Notes under the pieces: model-generated | Databases searched by the model: none | What the model was told of the DNA's origin: nothing | Seen by the model: the letters and a program-made list of their open reading frames with translations, nothing else | Shown: in pieces, positions 1 through 8,495 of the stretch | Layout of the letters: every line of letters starts with the position of its first letter | How positions within the stretch are numbered: the stretch's first letter is position 1 | Assembly (NCBI GenBank): GCA_944350265.1 | Contig: CALVOG010000003.1 | Location: 1 to 64,000, forward strand | Origin: an uncultured Clostridia bacterium | GTDB lineage: Bacteria > Bacillota > Clostridia > Christensenellales > UBA1242 | DNA length: 64,000 bases | Reading direction: 5' to 3' | Program-made: the position numbers and the translations under genes

Positions 1-540
1 GTCACATTTTGAAGTGTCGCTTGTTAAACTGTATTATTTGCAAAAAAGATTAGTCCCCGTCACTACCCGCGTATGTCGAATAAATCCTCACAAAAACGCT
101 TAACACACCACAACACCTATTCCGCAAGGACTACCACCCCGCTTGTCATTCTGAGGCAACGCCGAAGAATCTCGCGGTAGATGACTCTGTCACATTTTGA
201 AGTGTCGCTTGTTAAACTGTATTATTTGCAAAAAAGATTAGTCCCCGTCACTACCCGCGTATGTCTAATCTTTCCACTTGCAAAACCACTTGTCGCGCTA
301 TTATTGCCTATACCGATAGGACTATTGCTCTGCTTGTCATTCTGAGGCAACGCCGAAGAATGGTCGTAGCACCCGCCCGCGTATGTCTAAAACAACCTCT
401 TTATAGAAAAGCGTTTAACTGCGATTAAGTGTCATTCGCTCAAAGTGGTATTATTTCGAGTTTTTGAAAGCCGTTCTACGACCATTCTTCGCTTCGCTCA
501 GAATGACAAACAGGCTAAAAGCCCTAACGACATAAAAAAA
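1..540. repeat. Dispersed intergenic repeat block
   Basis: This gene-free block is made of repeat modules found in other gaps of the window. Bases 1-77 recur at 189-265 without visible change. Two copies of the core ending in GCCGAAGAAT lie near 147-171 and 338-362, and an inverted copy (ATTCTTCGCTTCGCTCAGAAT) lies near 484-504. I see no open frame with a ribosome site. The function is unknown; the core is partly self-complementary and could fold. Confidence 0.75.
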
Positions 541-629
541 TTTTATGCTACAAAAAAAATGAAGTATTATGCAAAATTTTAAGAAATATGATAAACTTAA
601 AAATTTTTTAATTTTCATCTTCTTTTCGC

Positions 630-659
630 TTGATTTAACTATTTATTTTTTAATATAAT
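630..659 (+). promoter_or_regulatory. Probable sigma-A promoter of the degV gene
   Basis: TTGATT at 630-635 and TATAAT at 654-659 are separated by 18 bases, followed about 20 bases later by a GAGAGGAAAAAT ribosome site and the ATG at 681. It is a vegetative-type promoter by consensus only. Confidence 0.6.
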
Positions 660-680
660 TAACTTAAAGAGAGGAAAAAT

Positions 681-1520
681 ATGAAATATAAAATTGTAAC
701 CGAAGCATCAGTTGATATGCCAGAAAATTTCGCAAAGGAAAATGACATCACCATATTGCCTATCGAAGTCAATTTTGCTGGCGAACTTTTCCCAGAAGGT
801 TTGCCTAATGACGAATTCTATGAAAAAATGCGCACAACGGGTATCATTCCAAAAACCAGCCAACCTAATCAATATAAATTCGAAAACGCCCTCACGCCTT
901 ACTGCAACAAAGAGGACTGGTTTGTGCTGACTATTGTCATCTCCTCCAACCTCGCTGGCACGATTGCACAAGCGAAAAATGCGGTTGAAGCGCTTAATAT
1001 GAAAAACGTTTATATTTGCGACTCCGAGGTCACCACTTTTGCCGAAGGCGCGCTTATTGTGGAGATTGTGAAATACATAAAAAGAAACAACCCAAGCCCA
1101 GAAGAAGTGATTGAGGAACTCGAACGCCTCAAAAAACGCGTCCGTCTTATCGCCGTTGTCAGCGATTTGAAATATCTTAAACAAGGCGGAAGAATAAGTG
1201 GTGCTGTGGCTGCACTTGGCACTGTGCTTAATATGAAACCAATCATCACAATTGAGGACGGCAAGGTTGCAAATCGCGCCAAAAAACGTGGCGAGCAGGC
1301 AAATCTCTATATCGTTGACGATGTTGTGAAGAACCGCGACAAAAATTATCCCATCTATTTTGGCTACTCAGCCGACAAATCTAAAATTGAAAACTTTGTG
1401 AAAAAATATAAGAGCCAACTTGAGGTCGACCCTGAAAAAATTGAATACTACGGCATTGGTTGCGTGGTTGGCACGCACGTCGGGCCAGGCGTTTATGGGA
1501 TGGTGTATTTCGCAAAATAA
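681..1520 (+). CDS. DegV family fatty-acid-binding protein
   Basis: A 279-residue protein, the usual DegV length. It begins with the family pattern: strand, a Ser/Asp-rich turn (VTEASVDMP), then a conserved TSQPN near residues 60-64 and a glycine-rich core (KYLKQGGRIS) near residue 165. DegV proteins bind a fatty acid between two alpha/beta domains and in Firmicutes deliver exogenous fatty acids to the FakA kinase; no fakA is visible here, so that link is from the family. The start at 681 has a strong GAGAGG site and an upstream promoter. The gene stands alone and converges on the PRC-barrel gene with no gap. Confidence 0.9.
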   Translation: MKYKIVTEASVDMPENFAKENDITILPIEVNFAGELFPEGLPNDEFYEKMRTTGIIPKTSQPNQYKFENALTPYCNKEDWFVLTIVISSNLAGTIAQAKNAVEALNMKNVYICDSEVTTFAEGALIVEIVKYIKRNNPSPEEVIEELERLKKRVRLIAVVSDLKYLKQGGRISGAVAALGTVLNMKPIITIEDGKVANRAKKRGEQANLYIVDDVVKNRDKNYPIYFGYSADKSKIENFVKKYKSQLEVDPEKIEYYGIGCVVGTHVGPGVYGMVYFAK

Positions 1521-1808
1521 TCACTTTTTGCTTTTTGAAGAGCCCATAATATAAGGTGTTGGATTGTTGGTGGCATAAAGTTCAACCAAAATGGCATCCT
1601 CACCCACCTTGACAATTTGACTTAACGGTATGAAAAGTTCCATACCGTTTTTAAATACATTCCAAAAACTCTTCTCGCCAGGCACAACAATCCCCTGCAC
1701 GCAACCAGTTTGAAGGTTGAAGCAGACATCCACAATATGCCCCAGCCTTCTGCCGTCAACAACATTGACAACTTCCTTGCATCGAAGTTCCAAAAAAGAG
1801 GTATCCAT
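1521..1808 (-). CDS. PRC-barrel protein, YlmC/YmxH family
   Basis: A small (95-residue) single PRC-barrel protein. The start at 1808 gives the family's usual beginning, SFLELRCKEVVNVVDGRRLG; an upstream in-frame ATG at 1856 would add an atypical N-terminus. Neither start has a clear ribosome site. Proteins of this type are common in endospore formers, where ymxH/ylmC genes are linked to sporulation; the biochemical role is unknown. The barrel repeats (VDVCFNLQTGCVQGIVVPG, then IPLSQIVKVGEDAILVE) are visible. It ends directly against degV on the opposite strand. Confidence 0.75.
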   Translation of the reverse strand: MDTSFLELRCKEVVNVVDGRRLGHIVDVCFNLQTGCVQGIVVPGEKSFWNVFKNGMELFIPLSQIVKVGEDAILVELYATNNPTPYIMGSSKSKK

Positions 1809-1895
1809 AGAGAAATCTATGTCGCAAAATGTCAAAAAATGACAAAAAGCAAGCATTATTAAATTAAAACTAGGAATTAAGAATTTTTAAAAATG

Positions 1896-2270
1896 CATTA
1901 AATGGTTGGCACTAGAAATTGCGTTTAAATGTTTTTATGAGGATAGAATAGACATTCGCGGGTCGAGGCTACGACGAGATTCTTCGCTCCGCTCAGAATG
2001 ACCAATAACCGCTCTGCCTGACGGTAAAGTGTTATAACACATTAAGCCAGTCACAAAGAGTGGCGTTGTCACCTCAGAACGACAAGCAAGCCAACAGTCC
2101 TAACGGTAGAAGCATTATTGCGTTTAAATGTTCTTATGAGGATAGAATAGACATTCGCAGGTCGTGGCTACGACGAGATTCTTCGCTCCGCTCAGAATGA
2201 CCAAGCGCGCTTGGAGGAGTGTTTTTGAGTTTTGTTTTGCTGACAAAAAAGTATTAAATGGTTGGCAGAC
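1896..2270. repeat. Dispersed repeat block with ~95-bp direct duplication
   Basis: Bases about 1918-2013 recur with few changes at about 2117-2212. Each copy carries GACATTCGC followed by CTACGACGAGATTCTTCGCTCCGCTCAGAATGACC. The phrase TTAAATGGTTGGCA flanks the block on both sides (near 1898 and 2252), as if the unit had been inserted or duplicated within it. No coding potential is seen. Confidence 0.7.
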
Positions 2271-2298
2271 CTAGCGATAGAGGCAATTTACACTCAGC

Positions 2299-3168
2299 CT
2301 AGTCAATCGCGCCCGTGGCAAGCGCGTCACAGCGATTATTAATCACGTTGTCGCTATGCCCTTTCACCTTCACAAACTCCACCTCGCGCGCCTCAACAAG
2401 CGCCGACAACTCCTTCCACAAATCGCAATTCAAAACCTCGCCTCCATTAGACGTGCGCCAGCCATTTTTCTTCCAATTAACTAGCCAATTTTGGTTAAAA
2501 GCATTCACAACATAGGCGCTGTCGCTATAAACCTTCACTCGCGCGCCCTCTTCGGTCTTTTCAAGCCCCACAATCACCGCCATAAGTTCCATACGGTTAT
2601 TGGTGGTTCGCTCCTCGGCACCCGAAAATTCCTCGCTGGTTCCGTCGGTTTTAATGTGAACACCGCCATAGCCACCTCGCCCAGGGTTACCCGAGCAAGC
2701 GCCGTCGGTGTAGACAACATCGCAGTTCTCTTTATAGCGCGAATAGTCCACCGCCTCCTCTTTTTCCTCTTCAAAATATAGTTCTTTGGCAATGAGCGCA
2801 AGTTCCTTTTTCTGCTTGCCAAAATCGCGCCAAACCTTCACGCCGTCGCCCTTTTTTCTTGGCAAAATGTGAAAATGTAGGTGCATAATTGACTGCTCCG
2901 CACTCTCGCCCGTGTTGTTTAAGATATTATAGCCGTCATAGCCGAGTGCCAAAAAGTGATCGGCAATTTTTTTTACACTCGCCATAATCTTCCCCAAACT
3001 TCTTGGCGGGCAATCGGCAACATTTTGGTAGTGCTTTTTCGAAACAACCAGCGTGTGACCGTATATGTCGTTGGCGATATCCAAAAACGCATAAACATTC
3101 TCATCCTCGAAAATTTTGTGTGAAGGCACCTCGCCCTTAATAATCTTACAAAACAAACAATCTTTCAT
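2299..3168 (-). CDS. HIT hydrolase fused to ribonuclease HI
   Basis: A 289-residue fusion. Residues 1 to about 115 form a HIT (histidine triad) nucleotide hydrolase: CLFCKIIKGE with paired cysteines at the N-terminus and the triad HLHFHI at 96-101. Residues about 148-289 form RNase HI, with catalytic acids apparent at D155 (YTDGACSGNPG), E194 (RMELMA), D216 (SDSAYV) and D281 (RCDALA), and the conserved GHSD at 270-273. RNase HI removes RNA from RNA/DNA hybrids; HIT proteins hydrolyse AMP-linked substrates. The start at 3168 is preferred over an in-frame ATG at 3225 because GGAG lies just upstream and the HIT family begins there. Both domains look catalytically intact. Confidence 0.88.
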   Translation of the reverse strand: MKDCLFCKIIKGEVPSHKIFEDENVYAFLDIANDIYGHTLVVSKKHYQNVADCPPRSLGKIMASVKKIADHFLALGYDGYNILNNTGESAEQSIMHLHFHILPRKKGDGVKVWRDFGKQKKELALIAKELYFEEEKEEAVDYSRYKENCDVVYTDGACSGNPGRGGYGGVHIKTDGTSEEFSGAEERTTNNRMELMAVIVGLEKTEEGARVKVYSDSAYVVNAFNQNWLVNWKKNGWRTSNGGEVLNCDLWKELSALVEAREVEFVKVKGHSDNVINNRCDALATGAID

Positions 3169-3307
3169 AATAATCTCCACAAAAATTATAGCAAAATTTT
3201 TTAATTCCACCAAATAAAAACGCAAAAATCTTTATTAAATCTTTGCATATAACTACCTTTTTTATTTCAAATTTTTAACATTAACGCGTCCTTTTTTTTG
3301 TTATAAC

Positions 3308-4174
3308 TCATAAGGCGTTTTCTTCTGCAATTCTCTTTTCGCAGTCGGCAAAATATCTCTCGTAAGCCTTTTTGCAATACCTTTTGTGCATATCTTCAGT
3401 GGTGTCGTTTGGATTGTTGAAGTTATACGCACCATTCACCTTCCACTTGTTGAAAAAGCCAATTTTAATGGCGTTCTTTTGGCAGAGGAAAGAACAGCGC
3501 ATACACATTATGCACTTCTTGCCGAACTTCAACTCGCCGTTTTCGATGGTGATGTTTTTGGTTGGGCAAATATTCACACAACAGCCACACTTCACGCACT
3601 CGGGCAACATTTTGTAATGCTTGCCGTTAAAGCGCCCGCCCCAATGCTCGATGCGCATAAGGTGAGCAACGGGTCTACCCAAAAACACCTTTTTAAGCTT
3701 AGTTTTTTCGCCGTTAAGCAATTTTTTCACATCAAGCGGGATGATTTTTTGCGCTGTATCCCACATTCTAAACGCCATTTTGTCGGTGTGGCGAAAGATG
3801 ATGTTATATGGCATAACATAGTGAAATTCGTTATTAACAGCAATGCTTTTCTTTTTTAAAAGGCTTGTGAGCTTAATCGACGAAATGTTATTAAGTTTCA
3901 GTGGTTCGCCCGATGTGTTCAAAATAAACGCCTCTTTCACTTTTAGTAGTTTTGGTAATTTTTTCACAAAATCCAGCATAATCTTCGGCGCATTGAATGC
4001 GTGGACGGGATAGCCGAACCCCAAAAGGTCAAACTCCTCCAAATTTTCATTGAAAGGCTGTTCAACACGCCTAACAACCACGCTGTTACCCTTTTCCTCC
4101 AAGCAACTTGCAAACTTATCCACCACGCGCTTGGTGTTTCCCGTGCCAGAAAAATAGCATATCAAAATTTTCAT
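3308..4174 (-). CDS. EFR1 family flavodoxin/ferredoxin protein
   Basis: A 288-residue redox protein. Residues 1 to about 150 are flavodoxin-like, with the FMN loop SGTGNT at residues 9-14. Residues about 190-240 hold two 4Fe-4S ferredoxin motifs, CVKCGCCVNICP and CIMCMRCSFLC. Such EFR1 proteins occur in anaerobes and are thought to carry electrons between FMN and clusters; the partner is not known. The start ATG overlaps the epimerase stop by four bases (ATGA), with GAGGT upstream, so the two are translationally coupled and probably share a pathway or membrane-lipid-type reduction, which is only inference. Confidence 0.85.
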   Translation of the reverse strand: MKILICYFSGTGNTKRVVDKFASCLEEKGNSVVVRRVEQPFNENLEEFDLLGFGYPVHAFNAPKIMLDFVKKLPKLLKVKEAFILNTSGEPLKLNNISSIKLTSLLKKKSIAVNNEFHYVMPYNIIFRHTDKMAFRMWDTAQKIIPLDVKKLLNGEKTKLKKVFLGRPVAHLMRIEHWGGRFNGKHYKMLPECVKCGCCVNICPTKNITIENGELKFGKKCIMCMRCSFLCQKNAIKIGFFNKWKVNGAYNFNNPNDTTEDMHKRYCKKAYERYFADCEKRIAEENAL

Positions 4175-5721
4175 TTATTTACCTCAGTTTTTATGTGCGC
4201 ATTGAAATCATCATCGAAATAATAGAGATGATTTTCGTTTTCTTGGTGAGAATCATACCAAATTTGCGCATAAATCTTGTCCTTTTTCGAAAGACGGTCG
4301 AAATCCCACGTGTTTTTCTTATATGTTATGTTGTAAAAATGTCCGCAGTAGGCAACGGTGTAAGCAGACGCCGAAAACTCCTCGCCATCCTGCGTTTTCC
4401 ACTGCAATTTTTTGTATAAATCACCGTTATACGACCTTGAAATCAATGCTCCACCGTGCATTTTCGCCACATTTTGAAGGTCTTTTAGCGTTAAATTTTC
4501 CTTTGAAATATCAAAACCATAGTCGATAAGTTTGGCATTTTTGATGTCGTGTAGGTTTTGATAGTCAATCTCGCCACCCTCTTCGTCTTTGTTTTCAATT
4601 AAAAGTGGAAAATCTTTCCACTTGCGTGGCAAGGCAAGATATCGCCCTTCGCTTCCAAAGTATGCCACAAGCCTCGCTCTGTCTTTATGCTCGAACCAAT
4701 ACTTCGGCGCGTTTTTATCGTTGCGAAGTTTATCAATCACAAATTTGCGTATAAAAACCTTCGGCACTGCCCTTCCCGCCTGAAAAATTTTGTGCGACTT
4801 CTTCACTTCATTCCAATAGGTGCGCGTGTCCTGCTTTTGATAGGCGAACATCTTATCCAGCACATCGCCGTCATAAAACCACATTCCGTGAAAGTTGCGA
4901 AGAGAATTATAGTAAGGCTTAAAAAAGTCCTTGCACGTCCCGCCGATTATCTTAAACCCATCGTTGAGCGTTTCGTAGCCGATAAGACGATTTTTTTCGC
5001 CACCACCAATATTAAAACACTTGCGCCAAAATTTGTCGCCGAGGTCCTTCTCCATATCCGCCTTCAAAATATTCCCCACCAAAACGCCACTGTCGTGCGC
5101 AGTCACCCACTCAAGCGGAGCATTAAAACAAGTGTGAAACATCAGCCCGTCGCTCATATTGTCAGCAAGCATATTTTTATGTAAAACCGCCGTTTCGCGT
5201 AGGACCGCCCATTTCTCAATCTTGCTTTCCAGCACCCTAAACTCGCCACGGAGTTTTGTTGCTGAATATATATCGAAAGGGCTGACGAGTAGCGGGTCGC
5301 CAACGCGCCCGTATAGATGACGGCTGTTGCGGTTGCCGTAAAGTGCCACGGTGGAAAAGTGGATAAGTTTTGGCTGTTTCTTCAAGCCCTCAATAACGCC
5401 CACCAAATTGTTCACTCCAATTTCGTTGCACTCCACCGCCTTTTGAGGAAATTTGTCACTATGAGGCGGGATGACCGCCGCAAGATTGACCACGTAATCG
5501 ATGCCCTCAACAAGTTTACGACAAGCGGTTTTGTCGCCGATATTGCCGAAAATTACCTCCCAATTATCGGTCTTGCCACGATACCTCTTTTTCAATTTTT
5601 TTATTCTTTTATCATCAGGTAGCACCAAAAACCTCATCTTTTCAATGCCACTTAATTTCATAACTTCATTTAAAACTTCTTGCCCAACATTGCCAGTGAT
5701 TCCCGTAAAAGCAATATTCAT
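4171..5721 (-). CDS. NAD-dependent epimerase/dehydratase family protein
   Basis: About 516 residues, an extended short-chain-dehydrogenase fold. The N-terminus has the dinucleotide loop TGITGNVG, then VVNLAA near residue 85, and the catalytic YSATK near 155, so it binds NAD(P) and is probably active. The C-terminal third (from about residue 330) is extra relative to simple epimerases and contains a charged module with SKENLTLKDLQ that I do not recognise. The start at 5721 has GGAGGGAT upstream; the longer frame start at 5748 is less likely. Coupled to the downstream EFR1 gene by a 4-base overlap. The substrate cannot be named. Confidence 0.8.
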   Translation of the reverse strand: MNIAFTGITGNVGQEVLNEVMKLSGIEKMRFLVLPDDKRIKKLKKRYRGKTDNWEVIFGNIGDKTACRKLVEGIDYVVNLAAVIPPHSDKFPQKAVECNEIGVNNLVGVIEGLKKQPKLIHFSTVALYGNRNSRHLYGRVGDPLLVSPFDIYSATKLRGEFRVLESKIEKWAVLRETAVLHKNMLADNMSDGLMFHTCFNAPLEWVTAHDSGVLVGNILKADMEKDLGDKFWRKCFNIGGGEKNRLIGYETLNDGFKIIGGTCKDFFKPYYNSLRNFHGMWFYDGDVLDKMFAYQKQDTRTYWNEVKKSHKIFQAGRAVPKVFIRKFVIDKLRNDKNAPKYWFEHKDRARLVAYFGSEGRYLALPRKWKDFPLLIENKDEEGGEIDYQNLHDIKNAKLIDYGFDISKENLTLKDLQNVAKMHGGALISRSYNGDLYKKLQWKTQDGEEFSASAYTVAYCGHFYNITYKKNTWDFDRLSKKDKIYAQIWYDSHQENENHLYYFDDDFNAHIKTEVNK

Positions 5722-5844
5722 AATCCCTCCACTTTTTAAGTTTACCACAATTCGACAAAATTACCAAATAAAAAAAGAAGAAATTAAAAATTTTTAACTA
5801 TTTAAACTCTTCTTTTAATCTTTTAATTATAAATAGGCTTTAAA

Positions 5845-6042
5845 TTACGCAATCGCCTCTTCGTAAGTTTCCAGCATATAGCTTGGAAGAGTACCCATAA
5901 TTGTTGTTCCGCCAAAAGAACTTGTTTCATCAGTAAAGTCATCTTCTCCTCTTAATGTCTACATTCCCTCCGCAAGCCACAACAGCAATAGTAACTAAGA
6001 GAACGGCAAATGCCAAAAGTATAGTTGATAATTTCCTTTCAT
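5845..6042 (-). pseudogene. Frameshifted small lipoprotein gene
   Basis: From the ATG at 6042, which has a GGAGAAAGGT site, the reading frame breaks at once. Adding one A to the run after ATG gives MKRKLSTILLAFAVLLV followed by TIAVVACGG, a lipoprotein signal with lipobox VVAC. After about 30 codons the frame ends, but the original frame then stays open through GEDDFTDETSSFGG to the TAA at 5845. Two compensating single-base changes would restore a roughly 66-residue lipoprotein. It is either a degraded gene or two assembly errors. I do not recognise the mature part. Confidence 0.5.
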
Positions 6043-6243
6043 ACCTTTCTCCCTAATATTAGAATATCATATTTTAACTAATATGCAAATTAAATTCATT
6101 AATTTATTTTAGAAATTCAAACTTTTATTAAAATTTTCACAATATCTTTTTTTTCTCATAATATCATTATACCACACTCCCGCCCAAACTCAAAATGATA
6201 GAAAAACAAAATGATTTTCATAACAAAAAAGTGGAAAATCCAC

Positions 6244-6804
6244 TTAAATTTCCTTTTGGCGTTGCTCACGATAGTTGATAGATTTATTCTTCCAAAGTTT
6301 AACCTTACCACCAGTCAACGATTTTGAATAAATAACAATTTTGCCTATATCTTCTGTTATATCGTCCTTGTTATTATAATATTCTTTAACCATACCCATT
6401 TTTTCATATAATTTGCAGGCAATGGCATTATCAATTTCGTCTGTATATAACCTTATAATTTTAAAGTTGTTGTCTTTTGCGTACTTTTCAAAAAGTCTAA
6501 ATATCTTCGTTCCATAGCCCTCTCGTCTTTCAGTTGGAATAACTCCATACCAACCGAGCCATAGTTCATCTCGATTATTATCAACAAGATAATGCCCCCA
6601 AATTCCAACTGCTTTACCCATATCATTTCTAACTAAGAAATATTCTTTAACAAACTCACTATGACCGTCCGCCATCTTTCTTTCGGCAAAGGACTCCAAA
6701 AAATTAACCCGTGCGTTTTCGCGAGGGAAAATTGCATTTTGAACAGCAAGCGCTTCGACGATATTCTTTTCTGTTATCAATTCACTTTTTAAATACTTTT
6801 CCAT
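6244..6804 (-). CDS. GNAT family N-acetyltransferase
   Basis: A 186-residue protein with the GNAT acetyl-CoA loop TERREGYGTKIF (near residues 100-111, form R-x-x-G-x-G) and the C-terminal pattern ACKLYEKMGM that closes the fold. It would transfer acetyl from acetyl-CoA to an amine; the substrate is unknown. A weak AAAGG site precedes the start at 6804. The gene is isolated between the broken lipoprotein gene and the tRNA-repeat block. The basic C-terminal tail (about 25 residues) lies past the usual domain end. Confidence 0.82.
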   Translation of the reverse strand: MEKYLKSELITEKNIVEALAVQNAIFPRENARVNFLESFAERKMADGHSEFVKEYFLVRNDMGKAVGIWGHYLVDNNRDELWLGWYGVIPTERREGYGTKIFRLFEKYAKDNNFKIIRLYTDEIDNAIACKLYEKMGMVKEYYNNKDDITEDIGKIVIYSKSLTGGKVKLWKNKSINYREQRQKEI

Positions 6805-7003
6805 AATTAACTAACCTTTAAAGATGTTAGGATTTTTCTCTGTACTATATTCTTGCGTAGTTTTAATATATAAACTTGAAGTTAAAGTAGAATTGTATTA
6901 AACCACAAACTCTTCTTTTTTCTTTCTTATTTCAAAAATAATCCGAGATCATAAAAAATCAAAACCACTTTAAGTTGCGACCAATTCGCCAACGAAGTGC
7001 AAA

Positions 7004-7029
7004 GCGGAGAGTGAATCCTCACTCTCCGC
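7004..7029. repeat. Perfect 11-bp stem inverted repeat
   Basis: GCGGAGAGTGA and TCACTCTCCGC are separated by four bases, giving a very stable hairpin at the edge of the tRNA-Leu repeat block. No T-run follows on either strand, so it is not a standard terminator. Confidence 0.7.
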
Positions 7030-7039
7030 CCGCTAGGGG

Positions 7040-7851
7040 TTAAGTCCTGTGCGTCTGCCATTGCGTCGCAAACTGCGCTTCATTTCGCGTTTCGATGTGA
7101 ACATCAAACCGCTTACCATTCGCTTGTTCGCTCCTTCTCCCCAAAAATGTCAGGCATTTTCGGGGACCCCGAATAACGATGTGGCGGAATGGCAACCGCT
7201 TTTTTTTCTCTGGTGCCGATGATGGGAGTCGCTCCGCGGTTAGTTGGGCTCCGCTGGCTGTTCCGCTATCACGCCGGGGCGGGCGAACGCAAACACAGTT
7301 GCCTTCGCTTCCCCGCCCGTTCGACCCGCTTACAAACTTAAATAAAAAAAGAAGTTCTCTTTTCAACTTTCTTCGGTCTGGTGCCGATGATGGGAGTCGC
7401 TCCGCGGTTAGTTGGGCTCCGCTGGCTGTTCCGCTATCACGCCGGGGCGGGCGAACGCAAACACAGTTGCCTTCGCTTCCCCGCCCGTTCGACCCGCTTA
7501 CAAACTTAAATAAAAAAAAGAAGTTCTCTTTTCAACTTTCTTCGGTCTGGTGCCGATGATGGGAGTCGAACCCATACGTCCTTTCGAACTCAGGATTTTA
7601 AGTCCTGTGCGTCTGCCATTGCGTCGCAAACTGCGCTTCATTTCGCGTTTCGATGTGAACATCAAACCGCTTACCATTCGCTTGTTCGCTCCTTCTCCCC
7701 AAAAATGTCAGGCATTTTCGGGGACCCCGAATAACGATGTGGCGGAATGGCAACCGCTTTTTTTTCTCTGGTGCCGATGATGGGAGTCGCTCCGCGGTTA
7801 GTTGGGCTCCGCTGGCTGTTCCGCTATCACGCCGGGGCGGGCGAACGCAAA
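7040..7851. repeat. Composite tandem repeats containing tRNA-Leu fragments
   Basis: Bases 7040-7293 and 7598-7851 appear identical (254 bp, offset 558). Nested within, a 168/169-bp unit starts at 7211 and repeats at 7379, with the beginning of a third copy at 7548. Each unit opens with the 3' end of the tRNA-Leu gene (GGTGCCGATGATGGGAGTCG as read on plus). The motif GATGTGGCGGAATGGCA, the 5' end of the same tRNA, occurs in inverted orientation near 7179 and 7737. Open frames across this block follow the repeats and lack ribosome sites, so I do not call them genes. Confidence 0.8.
7549..7620 (-). pseudogene. Truncated tRNA-Leu(TAA) copy
   Basis: Seventy-two bases match the intact tRNA-Leu at 7999-8070, covering CCA, T arm, variable arm, anticodon arm and part of the D arm. 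The 5' acceptor strand is absent: after GTCTGCCATT the sequence changes to GCGTCGCAAACTGCGC. It cannot form a normal tRNA. Confidence 0.85.
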
Positions 7852-7964
7852 TATATAATCTTTCCACAACTTTTCATTTTTATTTTTTATTTCTTATTTC
7901 AAAAATAATTCGAACTGTAATATGAAATAAGAGCGAAAAGAGAAAAAATAAAAAAAGAAGAAAA

Positions 7965-7997
7965 CAAAAAAATAATTCGAAGAACGAATTATTTTTT
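7965..7997 (-). terminator. Intrinsic terminator downstream of the tRNA-Leu
   Basis: AATAATTCG and CGAATTATT form a 9-bp stem with a 5-base loop, with A/T runs on both sides so that it can act in either direction. It begins directly after the CCA end of tRNA-Leu. Confidence 0.7.
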
Positions 7998-8083
7998 TGG
8001 TGCCGATGATGGGAGTCGAACCCATACGTCCTTTCGAACTCAGGATTTTAAGTCCTGTGCGTCTGCCATTCCGCCACATCGGC
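7998..8083 (-). tRNA. tRNA-Leu(TAA)
   Basis: Eighty-six bases including encoded CCA. The acceptor stem GCCGATG pairs with CATCGGC, the anticodon is TAA in GGACTTAAAATCC, there is a long variable arm and the T arm carries GGTTCGACTCC. First of three tRNAs read on minus. Confidence 0.95.
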
Positions 8084-8090
8084 AAAATTT

Positions 8091-8165
8091 TGGAGGTACC
8101 ACCCGGATTCGAACCGGGGAATAAAGGTTTTGCAGACCTTTGCCTTACCTCTTGGCGATGGTACC
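8091..8165 (-). tRNA. tRNA-Cys(GCA)
   Basis: Seventy-five bases with encoded CCA. The acceptor stem GGTACCA pairs with TGGTACC, the discriminator is U as expected for Cys, and the anticodon GCA sits in GTCTGCAAAAC. Confidence 0.94.
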
Positions 8166-8176
8166 ATTTTAAAAAT

Positions 8177-8253
8177 GGCGGGTTGAACAATATTTAATCA
8201 ACTCCGCCAATATTCTTTTAAGAGTTTAACTCTTTGCTGTCATTTTTAACAGC
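8177..8253. other. Series of hairpins between tRNA-Cys and tRNA-Gly
   Basis: Three adjacent inverted repeats: GGCGG-GTTGA with TCAAC-TCCGCC (8177-8208), AAGAGT with ACTCTT (8220-8234), and GCTGT with ACAGC (8236-8253). On the minus strand the first is followed by a short T-run and may terminate or process the tRNA-Gly transcript. Confidence 0.45.
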
Positions 8254-8284
8254 AACCTTTGTTTAGCCAAGGATTTTAGGCTTT

Positions 8285-8359
8285 TGGAGCGGGAAACGGG
8301 GATCGAACCCGCGACCTCAGCCTTGGCAAGGCTGCGCTATACCACTAAGCCATTCCCGC
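8285..8359 (-). tRNA. tRNA-Gly(GCC)
   Basis: Seventy-five bases with encoded CCA; acceptor stem GCGGGAA, anticodon GCC in GCCTTGCCAAGGC, T loop GGTTCGATCC. It is the promoter-proximal tRNA of this cluster. Confidence 0.95.
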
Positions 8360-8495
8360 GCACTCCAAACGTATCGCTCAGCCGTCAATATCTTCTATTC
8401 CAGCGAGGACATTTTTGACAACTGCTCTTATAATATATCAAATTTTTCATAAAAAATCAAGCATTTTCACGCATTTTATCAAAAAAATTAAAAAA

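Noticed and set aside
7179-7867. Several arginine-rich frames in the tRNA-Leu repeat block
   Set aside because: They repeat with the DNA units, run through tRNA fragments, and lack ribosome sites.
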